This document shows, piece after piece, positions 1 through 6,063 of a DNA stretch of 11,220 nt (its first letter is position 1; every line of letters starts with the position of its first letter). The notes below the pieces were generated by a model. The model had not been told where the DNA came from, searched no databases, and saw only the letters and a program-made list of their open reading frames with translations. Source of the stretch: an uncultured Methanobrevibacter sp. (GTDB lineage Archaea > Methanobacteriota > Methanobacteria > Methanobacteriales > Methanobacteriaceae). The position numbers and the translations under genes were made by a program. Location of the stretch: NCBI GenBank assembly GCA_902782595.1, contig CACZNW010000146.1, positions 1 through 11,220 of the forward strand, read 5' to 3'.

Positions 1-150
1 GCAAATGTTTATATACTATCTTATTCAAACTATTAATTAGAAAAAGTGGATTGTTATAGAATTAACCGATTCATTTTTCTAAATCATGAACTTTTGGTGA
101 AAAAAACCTTTTCTCCCCATTTTTTTCACCATTTAAACCTCTATTTTTAC
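1..150 (+). ncRNA. Promoter-hairpin element, copy 1 (candidate small RNA)
   Basis: A region of about 150 bases that recurs, diverged, at 522-667. It starts with a TATA box (TTTATATA, 8-15) and an initiator-like ACTATTAATT (29-38), which places transcription start near 38-40. Downstream are a short hairpin (TTCAT 70-74 with ATGAA 86-90) and a strong 11-bp hairpin (GGTGAAAAAAA 96-106 with TTTTTTTCACC 120-130), then a T-rich stretch (141-149) that could end transcription. The hairpin arms are kept in both copies while loops and spacers vary, and small insertions and deletions would break any shared reading frame. This favours a structured RNA over a protein. No known RNA family is recognised. 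The window edge cuts off any motif upstream of the TATA box. Confidence 0.45.
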
Positions 151-500
151 GTGACCATTGAGACGACCAATTCACTGCAAAACATCAACCTTCATATGAT
201 TTTTCCAGGTTTTAGTGGCATTAATAGTGCCTTACCCAGGCAATTACAGAGGCTACACATATCCCCATTCCATATCAAAAACGTCAGTATGCGTCAAAAC
301 ATTAATTAATCCTGTTCGGCCGGCCGATTATCTCTCGCAAGCCTGATATTAATTATTCAATTCGAGTTTTCAAACATCTCCTGATGTCATTGCAATGTTT
401 GTTAAATATATTCAAAAACATTCTTAAGGAACTTTTCAGCGGAAAATAAATATTTCAGTGTCGGATTAATTAAAATAATGATATATTATCAATTTTTAGG
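151..500. other. Intergenic stretch without a recognised gene
   Basis: About 350 bases between the two promoter-hairpin copies. No open frame here has a convincing start, ribosome binding site or protein-like composition. The one striking detail is a GC-rich perfect palindrome, CGGCCGGCCG (317-326), in otherwise AT-rich DNA. No tRNA-like or CRISPR-like structure was seen. Confidence 0.5.
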
Positions 501-528
501 ATGCAAGCAAGTACTTGCATTCGCAAAC
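501..528 (+). promoter_or_regulatory. Upstream promoter motif (candidate operator)
   Basis: This 28-bp block lies directly upstream of the TATA box of hairpin-element copy 2 and contains the 12-bp palindrome GCAAGTACTTGC (507-518). The same block occurs on the minus strand at 2438-2410, upstream of the HTH-repeat secreted protein, matching at 23 of 28 positions and at the same distance from its TATA box. The 19-base core reads ATGYAAGYAAGYACTTGCA. A conserved palindromic motif just upstream of BRE/TATA suits an activator site. The regulator is unknown. Confidence 0.5.
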
Positions 529-667
529 GTTTATATATCAACTTATTCTAACTATTAACTGGAAAAGTGAATTGCCTTAAAATTAACCGATTCATTTTTT
601 TAATCATGAACCTGGTGAAAAAAATTATCTCCCTTTTTTCACCAACTTAAACCTCTACTTTTTTTAC
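522..667 (+). ncRNA. Promoter-hairpin element, copy 2 (candidate small RNA)
   Basis: Second copy of the element at 1-150. TATA box TTTATATA is at 530-537 and the initiator ACTATTAACT at 551-560, exactly the same 21-base offset as in copy 1. The short hairpin (TTCAT 591-595 with ATGAA 606-610) and the 10-bp hairpin (GGTGAAAAAA from 614 with TTTTTTCACC 634-643) are preserved although the loops differ. A T-rich run at 659-665 may end the transcript. Predicted RNA length is about 100 nt from a start near 560. Function is unknown; it could be a regulatory RNA or the remnant leader of a lost gene. Confidence 0.45.
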
Positions 668-812
668 AATACCTAATATAATTTATCTCTGTTCACGTTT
701 TTTTAAACCAGAAACCCTTTGAAATACCGGCAATGACATCTTGTTTCTGCAGGGTTAAACTAAAAAAATAATGAGACGGGATATTTGCACGGTTTTAATC
801 CTAAAATTGCTG
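668..812. other. Intergenic stretch, nothing recognised
   Basis: About 145 bases between the second hairpin element and the decayed small gene. No gene, tRNA or terminator with a strong stem is visible. Confidence 0.4.
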
Positions 813-968
813 TCATAATCCGCATCCCCCAATGGAATTATAAAAACAGTACATTAACTCCTTCGCTGAGAGTTGCAGAATCATTTTCATTTTCACGGGC
901 AATCTGATTTCTTTAGGGTCAGTTGCCCGTTTTAGAGAAACATAACTTGCGGTTTTTGCATTATTCAT
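813..968 (-). pseudogene. Decayed copy of the 59-codon small gene
   Basis: On the minus strand this matches the intact gene at 1148-1327 over its whole length. The start region (MNNAKTASYVSLKR) is almost unchanged. A one-base loss after the codons for DPKEIR shifts the frame, a two-base loss before LSAKEL restores it, and a further two-base loss near the end gives an early stop at 813-815. The ribosome binding site is weaker than in the intact copy (GGAGT against GGAGG). The similarity continues through the upstream region to a terminator-like hairpin near 1081, so the whole unit was duplicated. A shortened protein of about 51 residues with a scrambled middle is possible but unlikely to work. 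Confidence 0.7.
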
Positions 969-1048
969 AAGTAACATACTCCACTTTGATTGTATTATGT
1001 TTAATATGGTTTAACACGCCAACTTGATTTTTATTTAAAAAAAAGGTG

Positions 1049-1076
1049 AAGAGGTCAATAATAATCATTAACCTCA
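1049..1076 (-). terminator. Duplicated terminator-like hairpin, unit A
   Basis: On the minus strand an imperfect GAGGT-type stem is followed by CTTCACC and a T-run. It is the counterpart of the better hairpin at 1442-1476 that ends the HTH-repeat gene. Here it has no gene of its own to end, which fits a copied segment. Confidence 0.35.
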
Positions 1077-1098
1077 AATTTAATATATTGCAGGTGAA

Positions 1099-1130
1099 AA
1101 ATAAGGAGATTCGAAAAATCCTTATTTTTT
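1099..1130 (-). terminator. Terminator of the 59-codon gene
   Basis: The 9-bp stem AAATAAGGA (1099-1107) pairs with TCCTTATTT (1119-1127) and lies 18 bases past the stop codon of the minus-strand gene at 1148. Read on the minus strand it ends in a run of T residues, as expected for a T-tract terminator. Confidence 0.55.
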
Positions 1131-1147
1131 AGATATTTACAGCACTT

Positions 1148-1327
1148 TCAGTCTGCAAAAATGCTGTCATAATCCACATCCATCCCAATGGACTTATAAA
1201 AACAATACGCAAGTTCCTTCGCCGAGAGAGATGCAGGATCGTTTTCCATTTCACGGGCAATTCTGATTGCTTCAGGGTCAGTTATCCGTTTTAGAGAAAC
1301 ATAACTTGCGGTTTTTACCTTATTCAT
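1148..1327 (-). CDS. Small hypothetical protein, 59 aa
   Basis: The product is MNKVKTASYVSLKRITDPEA... with an acidic end (DVDYDSIFAD). The start is the ATG at 1327, because GGAGG lies nine bases upstream; another in-frame ATG at 1336 overlaps that site and is too close. No signal peptide or membrane segment is seen. The short basic N-terminus followed by two probable helices and an acidic tail has the size and look of a small regulator or antitoxin, but no family is recognised and no toxin gene lies beside it. A TATA-like TATATTAA (1376-1383, minus) would start a leader of about 25 bases. A decayed copy lies directly downstream at 813-968; its similar N-terminus and LSAKEL core suggest that these parts matter. 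Confidence 0.65.
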   Translation of the reverse strand: MNKVKTASYVSLKRITDPEAIRIAREMENDPASLSAKELAYCFYKSIGMDVDYDSIFAD

Positions 1328-1441
1328 AAGTAACATCCTCCACTTTTTGATTGTATAGTATGTTTGTTTTCATCATTAATATAGTTTAACACACTAACTT
1401 GATTTTTAAAATAGGCGAAGGTGCAAGTAATTTAAAAGAAA

Positions 1442-1476
1442 AAAAGGTGAAGAGGTTAATAATAATCAATAACCTC
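1442..1476 (-). terminator. Terminator of the HTH-repeat secreted protein gene
   Basis: A perfect 7-bp stem GAGGTTA (1452-1458) with TAACCTC (1470-1476) lies just past the stop of the minus-strand gene at 1493 and is followed on that strand by TTCACC and a long T-run. It belongs to the duplicated unit that also carries the 59-codon gene. Confidence 0.55.
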
Positions 1477-1492
1477 AAATTTAAGGAGATAT

Positions 1493-2312
1493 TTAAAATA
1501 TTAATATTTCACTTTGACAGATATGATTCTGCAGTGTTTTACCGTATACTCCTCCTTTAATATCCCCGATTATTTTTTCCACCTTGGAGATTTTCACTCC
1601 GGTGATCTGGGAAATGTCCTTTACTGTGTTTATTCCGTAAAGGTCAGATATTTTTTTGACTAATTTTTTGTTTTTAATCTGTTTGTCTTTTTTAAGCAGT
1701 GATTTTTTCAATGCAGAGCCATATAATCTGTGTTTGATGTCTTTAATCATTTTTGTAACCTGTCTGTGTGTCAGACCGGTTGACATTCCTATTGAATCAA
1801 TGCCGTGTTTGCCGTACAGGACGGTTACGGCTTTGGCCATGTTTTTGCCCAGAGCCTGGTCTTTTTTAAGCAGTGATTTTTTCAGTGCAGAACCGTAGAC
1901 TCCGGATTTGATATCCTTAATCATTTTGTTAACCTGAGCCGGTGTGAGGCCTGTTGCCATTGCAATTGAATTGATATCATGGTTTTTAGAAAGTTCTGCG
2001 ACAGATGAAGCTATGTCCTTGTCGGACATTGTTTTTACCTGTTTAGGGGAAACATTATTGGTGTTTATATCTTTAACATTTTTGGATGAGTCATTGACTT
2101 TTTTAACATCACCAGGTAAAGCACTTGAGTGTTGAACGTCATTATTTGGGATTAATTTGCCATGATTGCTGTTTGCATGAGACATTCCAATCTGGTTTGG
2201 AGTAGCGTTCGGATTATCTGCGGTTGCGTTGCCATGATCTGCTGCGGCGACCATTCCCACTGCAGCAAAAGCGATTAATATTAAACATAGGGATAAGATT
2301 ATTTTTTTTCAT
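1493..2312 (-). CDS. Secreted HTH-like repeat protein, signal peptide frameshifted by an A8 run
   Basis: The open frame from the GTG at 2260 gives 255 residues, but the natural start is the ATG at 2312, with GAGGT upstream. As written, eight A residues follow this ATG and the frame is off by one. With seven A residues it would read MKKIILSLCLILIAFAAVGM and join the main frame, giving a textbook signal peptide and 272 residues. After a His/Asn-rich low-complexity stretch (about residues 8-70, counted from 2260) come three tandem repeats of about 50-57 residues (about 84-135, 143-192, 201-246). Each has a TGLTxxQVxKMIKDIK-type helix-turn-helix-like core, then VYGSALKKSLLKKD in the first two; the repeat is also visible in DNA (about 1690-1755 and 1860-1928). 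The folds resemble small DNA-binding helices, which is odd for an exported protein. Function is unknown. The frameshift could be a sequencing error, a switch or decay. Confidence 0.65.
2302..2309 (-). repeat. A8 homopolymer at the start of the signal peptide
   Basis: Eight T residues on the plus strand, i.e. A8 directly after ATG on the minus strand. One base fewer restores a complete signal peptide in frame with the rest of the protein. Short homopolymers at a gene start are prone to length change by replication or transcription slippage. Confidence 0.8.
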
Positions 2313-2379
2313 ATTATTTACCTCTTCTTGAAATTATCGGCAAAGGAAATGACAGGGTCAAACCGACACTTCACTTTGC

Positions 2380-2438
2380 AATTAATAGTATGAAAAGACC
2401 ATATTTAAAGGTTTTCGACTGCAAGTGCTTACTTACAT
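2380..2438 (-). promoter_or_regulatory. Promoter of the HTH-repeat gene with shared upstream motif
   Basis: Minus-strand order: upstream motif (2438-2410), TATA box TTTAAATA (2409-2402), initiator ACTATTAATT (2389-2380). This is the same arrangement and nearly the same spacing as in hairpin-element copy 2 (motif, TATA, initiator offset 20 against 21). It predicts a leader of about 65 bases before the ATG at 2312, which supports that start. Confidence 0.6.
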
Positions 2439-2514
2439 CGTTAAATGACTTAAAAACCCTTATATGTTCCTGTTTTTTAAAAATTAACTGTATAAAGCAA
2501 AAACTTTACCCCAC

Positions 2515-2522
2515 TTATATAT
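2515..2522 (+). promoter_or_regulatory. TATA box of the Ig-like protein operon
   Basis: TTATATAT sits about 39 bases before the ATG at 2554. It overlaps the upstream in-frame ATG at 2521, so that codon would not be transcribed. This fixes the start at 2554. Confidence 0.5.
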
Positions 2523-2553
2523 GTTTAAAACCATACCATTAATGGGAGATACA

Positions 2554-3360
2554 ATGATTAGGAAAATATTAATCGGATGCATTGCACTGTTTCTTTTAAC
2601 CGGAGCCGTTGCGGCAGTTGAAAACGCAAACGGCACAGACATTGAAAAGCATGAGGAAATCACAAAATTCCCCGACATCAAACTAAACCATGTAACCGGA
2701 AAGGAAGGTAAAAAAATCAGGATAAGCTCAAAGCTTACAGACGAAAATGGAAAGGCAATTAAAAACGCCAAAGTCACCTATAAAATCGGAACCCGAAAAT
2801 ACACTGCAAGAACCGATTCGAAAGGAAAATCATCAATTGTCTACAAGCTTCCAAAGGCAAAACATTTTAAAACCATCAAAACAAAAAAGGGCAACATCCT
2901 AACAAAAAAGGAAATTTTTAAAACAGTAAGAACAGTTAAAGTCTCATATAATGGCTCAGATACCGGTTTATCGGCGGTGAAATCGGCGAAGGTTATTTCC
3001 AAAAAGTCCCCTGCAGTCAAGAAATACAAATTCGAAAAAGTTAGAAAAACTAAAATCATACCCTGCAGATTCGGAGATCACGAATACAGACGCGGACCCA
3101 TTATAATTCAAACCATATGGTCCAAGGACCACGGTTTTGACGATTTGTGGATTGCGGCCGATACAAAAAATCATAAAATCAGACTTTCCATTTCAGCAAA
3201 ACTCCACACCAGGGACGGGAACGGAAACTGGAAGTGGGATGAAAAATGGAGGCATATGATGAGCGAACATGACCTTATTGTTTCATATTACGGCAAACTG
3301 CCGAAAACCGATATGATAAAAGTGAGATATGGACTTGTCAAATACACTCCAGTTAAATAG
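2554..3360 (+). CDS. Secreted protein with one Ig-like domain, 268 aa
   Basis: The start is the ATG at 2554, preceded by GGGAG; two upstream in-frame ATGs lie in the TATA box or the ribosome binding site. Residues 1-21 form a signal peptide (MIRKILIGCIALFLLTGAVAA). Residues about 50-150 look like the bacterial Ig-like beta-sandwich repeat of methanogen adhesin-like proteins: a strand region, LTDENGKAIKNAKVTYKI, then TARTDSKGKSSIVYKLP and a final VKVSYNGSD strand. The C-terminal part (about 160-268) is basic and Trp-rich (GNWKWDEKWRH) and matches no domain I recognise. There is no membrane anchor or cell-wall repeat, so it may be released or bind another surface component. The gene lies 35 bases upstream of the membrane-anchored protein at 3396, with no terminator between, and they probably form an operon. 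Confidence 0.7.
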   Translation: MIRKILIGCIALFLLTGAVAAVENANGTDIEKHEEITKFPDIKLNHVTGKEGKKIRISSKLTDENGKAIKNAKVTYKIGTRKYTARTDSKGKSSIVYKLPKAKHFKTIKTKKGNILTKKEIFKTVRTVKVSYNGSDTGLSAVKSAKVISKKSPAVKKYKFEKVRKTKIIPCRFGDHEYRRGPIIIQTIWSKDHGFDDLWIAADTKNHKIRLSISAKLHTRDGNGNWKWDEKWRHMMSEHDLIVSYYGKLPKTDMIKVRYGLVKYTPVK

Positions 3361-3395
3361 CTTGAATGACATAGATTAACATACAGGTAGATATT

Positions 3396-4154
3396 ATGGA
3401 CAACAGGATAATTTGTTTGGGAATAATTATCGTTGTTGTGGCGATTGGGGCTTTTTCACTTATGAACAACTCCAATACCGATACAGTAAGCGATGATGAC
3501 TATTATGTTGATTACAATCTGGATTCATCACCGTTTTATTTATGCAAAGGCAGCATTAAGCCGAAAAGCTCTGATTTGACACTGTACTACAACAACGACG
3601 AAAGCGTGTACGGATATTTCAGTCCCGGCGGCGAATTTTTGGGCATTGCATATTACAATGACGCAAAAATCAGGGGCGAGATAAAATACGATTTGAAAAA
3701 AGTTAAATGGTCAGATAATGATACAGACTCTGATTACGCCATGGAAAACTTCACAAGAGACTTTAAAGACAAGTACAAATATGACAAAGAAGATATTGAC
3801 ATGACACTGGAATTTAAGGACAAAAAGGGAAAAACCGTGGATTTGTATGATTTATCCAGGGAAACAGGAAATTACTATGACAGCAAGGGAGGATACAATT
3901 ATGAGATTAAAAAACCTCCGATTAAAATATATCTCAAAAATAATACCTTAACCGTTAAGGTCAACCACAGATTTACAGTCAATTCAACTCCAATCAGCAA
4001 TGCCCCTCCATATGACGGGGATCTTGCACAGGAACCGAGTGATTTTGACAAGACATACAAAGCGGTTTTAAATATTGACTTTAAAAATGATAACTGCAGT
4101 TATACTCTGGAATCAACCCTTAAAGGCGATAATTTCAATATAGTTCACACATGA
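3396..4154 (+). CDS. Membrane-anchored extracellular hypothetical protein, 252 aa
   Basis: The N-terminus (residues about 5-23) is one hydrophobic segment, ICLGIIIVVVAIGAFSLM, followed by a Tyr/Asp-rich stretch. This suits an uncleaved signal anchor with the rest outside the cell. The body is rich in Asp, Lys and Tyr and alternates short strands; a later region (about 155-200) has a PPIKIYLKNNTLTVKVNH strand pair. There is no lipobox cysteine in the usual place. No domain family is recognised. AGGTAG lies just before the ATG. It follows the secreted Ig-like gene by 35 bases and shares its terminator, so the pair may act together at the cell surface. Confidence 0.65.
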   Translation: MDNRIICLGIIIVVVAIGAFSLMNNSNTDTVSDDDYYVDYNLDSSPFYLCKGSIKPKSSDLTLYYNNDESVYGYFSPGGEFLGIAYYNDAKIRGEIKYDLKKVKWSDNDTDSDYAMENFTRDFKDKYKYDKEDIDMTLEFKDKKGKTVDLYDLSRETGNYYDSKGGYNYEIKKPPIKIYLKNNTLTVKVNHRFTVNSTPISNAPPYDGDLAQEPSDFDKTYKAVLNIDFKNDNCSYTLESTLKGDNFNIVHT

Positions 4155-4193
4155 GGATGGTTTTTAATAATCCGTCCTTAAATTATTTTTTTT
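4155..4193 (+). terminator. Terminator of the Ig-like/membrane-protein operon
   Basis: The stem GGATGG (4155-4160) pairs with CCGTCC (4172-4177), including one G-T pair. A T-run (4186-4193) follows shortly. It starts immediately after the TGA at 4152. Confidence 0.6.
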
Positions 4194-4198
4194 AAGAT

Positions 4199-4367
4199 AT
4201 AATGAGAGACAGATTCCTCATCAAATCCGTCGGTTACTCCATCGAGGCAAATACCTTCAAAACCTCTCCGCCATTTTACAAAATAAAAGCCCACTTGCGA
4301 TTAATATAATCCAAATTTACAACACCAATCATCTACGATTACCCGTTGCATTCAAAAATCATCAATT
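4199..4367 (-). pseudogene. Relic of a second Rpn-like gene (C-terminal part)
   Basis: On the minus strand this matches the 3' end of the neighbouring Rpn-like gene. Residues LDGVTDG join straight to FDEESVSHY, whereas the intact gene has KIEDARNLLADG between. The lost segment (about 40 bases) lies between two copies of CCGTCGG in the intact gene (near 4586 and 4620), so a deletion between short direct repeats explains it. Weaker similarity continues to about 4367 (a match near CCAATCATCT). The frame beyond is broken by insertions and deletions. It is probably what remains after tandem duplication and decay. Confidence 0.65.
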
Positions 4368-4458
4368 AAAAACAAAAAAAAAATCATTAAACATCCTAAT
4401 TGAAGTTACAGGATTATTTTCAAAATTTGTTTCAATTAAGAACCAGTATATTCAATAA

Positions 4459-4500
4459 TCCTAAAAAAAAATAAAAATAAGAAAGTTTTAAAAAGTTTGA
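4459..4500 (-). terminator. T-rich terminator of the Rpn-like gene
   Basis: On the minus strand, directly after the stop at 4507, the sequence is strongly T-rich (runs of T near 4495-4487 and 4478-4463). T-tracts are the usual archaeal termination signal. A weak AAACTTT stem precedes it. Confidence 0.4.
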
Positions 4501-4506
4501 AACCTT

Positions 4507-5376
4507 TTAAAGCTCTCTTTTAATTTCTCTAATTTGGTCGATGGAAAGGCCAATATAATGAGAGACAAATTCCTCATCAAATCCGTCGGCAAGCAGATTT
4601 CTGGCATCTTCAATTTTACCGTCGGTTACTCCATCGAGGTAAATCTCATCAAATCCCAATCCCCATTCATCAAGAATGCGGATGATTTTAGGATTTTTAA
4701 CTTCTGTTTTCAACATTCCAATCATCTCGGATAACTCTTCACCTGTGAAAAATCTCTCAAGAACCTTAATTTCGCACAAAGCGATTTTGGACTTTAAATC
4801 ATCAGGAATATTAGCTTTGCCTATTAATTCAATTATTTTTGTCATTAACTGCTTAATAGACATTTCCAAATCTTTTCCCACCCCCATGTCCGGCAAGACA
4901 AGAAGGTCTATGGATTCTTCAACAGTTAATTCTTCATGCATTATAGTTTTCTGAACAATAGTATTTAATACTTTCCAGGCATTTTTACTTTTAGTATAAT
5001 GGGTTTTAACCTGAAAGATTAAATTGTCATCGAGTTTTACAATATTAACACCACTGCCAAGTTTAGCAATGCTGAATACCTCTGTTTTAACATCTAGATC
5101 TTTATTAACTGGGTCCAATCGTGTTAAGTAATGATAGTCAGAGATGTTTTTCAGTTTACCTTTTTTAAGTGGAGTTGCCATGAATTCTGTTATTCTGACA
5201 GTCTTACCGTCCACTTTAACTATGACATCCCTTCTTTGTCCGGTATGAGGAATCTCTGTGTCCATGAACTGAATTGTATCTCCTTCATGATAGATATATC
5301 GATGAAAATCTATCCCCAGAACATTATACATGAATTTATAGGCCTTGTCAGCCGATTGAGGATTATTGATTGGCAA
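4507..5376 (-). CDS. Rpn/YhgA-like PD-(D/E)XK family protein, 289 aa
   Basis: The start is a TTG at 5376, chosen because a GGGGGG ribosome binding site ends six bases upstream and no ATG is available. The protein has the layout of recombination-promoting-nuclease-like proteins: an N-terminal part, a core with TGQRRDVIVKVDGKTVRITEF (Asp50, Glu64), a helical middle (EELTVEESIDLLVLPDM, about 148-164) and a short C-terminal helix pair (ARNLLADGFDEEFVSHYIGLS) that recurs in the stub at 7806. Relatives are cytoplasmic DNA nucleases linked to recombination and mobile elements. Here the usual Lys or Gln after the catalytic Glu is Met (E-F-M), so nuclease activity is uncertain. A relic of another copy lies just downstream. 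Transcription starts from a TATA box at 5450-5457 with a leader holding two palindromes. Confidence 0.65.
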   Translation of the reverse strand: MPINNPQSADKAYKFMYNVLGIDFHRYIYHEGDTIQFMDTEIPHTGQRRDVIVKVDGKTVRITEFMATPLKKGKLKNISDYHYLTRLDPVNKDLDVKTEVFSIAKLGSGVNIVKLDDNLIFQVKTHYTKSKNAWKVLNTIVQKTIMHEELTVEESIDLLVLPDMGVGKDLEMSIKQLMTKIIELIGKANIPDDLKSKIALCEIKVLERFFTGEELSEMIGMLKTEVKNPKIIRILDEWGLGFDEIYLDGVTDGKIEDARNLLADGFDEEFVSHYIGLSIDQIREIKREL

Positions 5377-5401
5377 ATGAATCCCCCCTTAAATACATAC
5401 C

Positions 5402-5457
5402 TATGGCCATAAGAATCCTACGTAGGTATAATTAAGTTGGAATAACTAGTATATAAA
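5402..5457 (-). promoter_or_regulatory. Promoter and palindromic leader of the Rpn-like gene
   Basis: TTTATATA on the minus strand (5457-5450) predicts a start near 5427 and a leader of about 50 bases. The perfect palindrome CCTACGTAGG (5417-5426) sits at the predicted start site and TATGGCCATA (5402-5411) lies in the leader. Palindromes at and just after a start site are typical places for repressor binding; no regulator is identified. Confidence 0.45.
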
Positions 5458-5945
5458 TGTCCATTTATAAAATAGAGCAATTTTAAGTAATGAATCAATG
5501 TTATAATGTCATGTCAATATTGTAATGTAAAATAGCCCCTTTAAAATGAGTTACATCCCCTATTTTCCCCCCGTTTTCATTGCAGGCATTGCGTAACTTT
5601 CAGCGGAAATCTGGAAAATTCCACTCCCCCTTAAAATCACCGGACACTGTCTGTAAAACATACCGAAGATTATAATGAAAAATGCAGAAAATACCTGATT
5701 AATGAGCTTAAATTCATCTAAAAATAGACATATAAGTCTTAATTATATTTTAAACATTTAAACAGAAGATTTGAACTGAAAAATAATTGAAAATATGTTC
5801 GTTTACTATAACCTAAAATAATTAAAAGACAAATCATCCGACAGATTCGCTGAAATGTTATAAGAGAAAAATCCTACAATACAAAAATGAAGAGATATTT
5901 TTAAAATCATCAACTACCCCATTCGGCCGAAAAAAGAAAATAATG
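5458..5945. other. Long intergenic stretch without a recognised gene
   Basis: Nearly 490 bases of AT-rich sequence between the Rpn-like promoter and the terminator at 5946. No open frame with a ribosome binding site, tRNA-like fold or repeat array is visible. A short phrase resembling CTTTTCAGCGGAAA near 433 recurs near 5597, too short to interpret. Confidence 0.45.
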
Positions 5946-5992
5946 TAAAAAAGGAACAGGTCATTTGAAAAATCCGTTTAAAGGATCCTGTT
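5946..5992 (-). terminator. Terminator of the small secreted protein gene at 6064
   Basis: On the minus strand a two-part hairpin (AACAGG with CCTGTT outside at 5992-5987 and 5960-5955, ATCC with GGAT inside) is followed by a T-run (5952-5947). It lies about 70 bases past the stop at 6064. Confidence 0.5.
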
Positions 5993-6063
5993 AGGATATG
6001 CAAGTATGTTTGGCCTTTTTTTGGATTTTCAAATATCTGTATTTAAAAATTATTGAAACCCTG

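Noticed and set aside
46..309. 87-codon plus-strand open frame
   Set aside because: It lies across the duplicated promoter-hairpin element, has no ribosome binding site, and the second copy does not preserve its frame.
1690..1928. CRISPR-like direct repeats
   Set aside because: The repeated segments are in-frame protein repeats about 170 bases apart, not short repeats with unique spacers.
1656..2135. Plus-strand open frames opposite the HTH-repeat gene
   Set aside because: They are antisense to a repeat-containing gene with its own promoter, signal peptide and terminator, and lack start signals.
2521..2553. Longer N-terminus for the Ig-like protein
   Set aside because: The upstream ATGs overlap the TATA box or the ribosome binding site; the signal peptide begins properly at 2554.
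4534..5412. Plus-strand open frames opposite the Rpn-like gene
   Set aside because: They are shadows of the minus-strand coding sequence with no ribosome binding sites.
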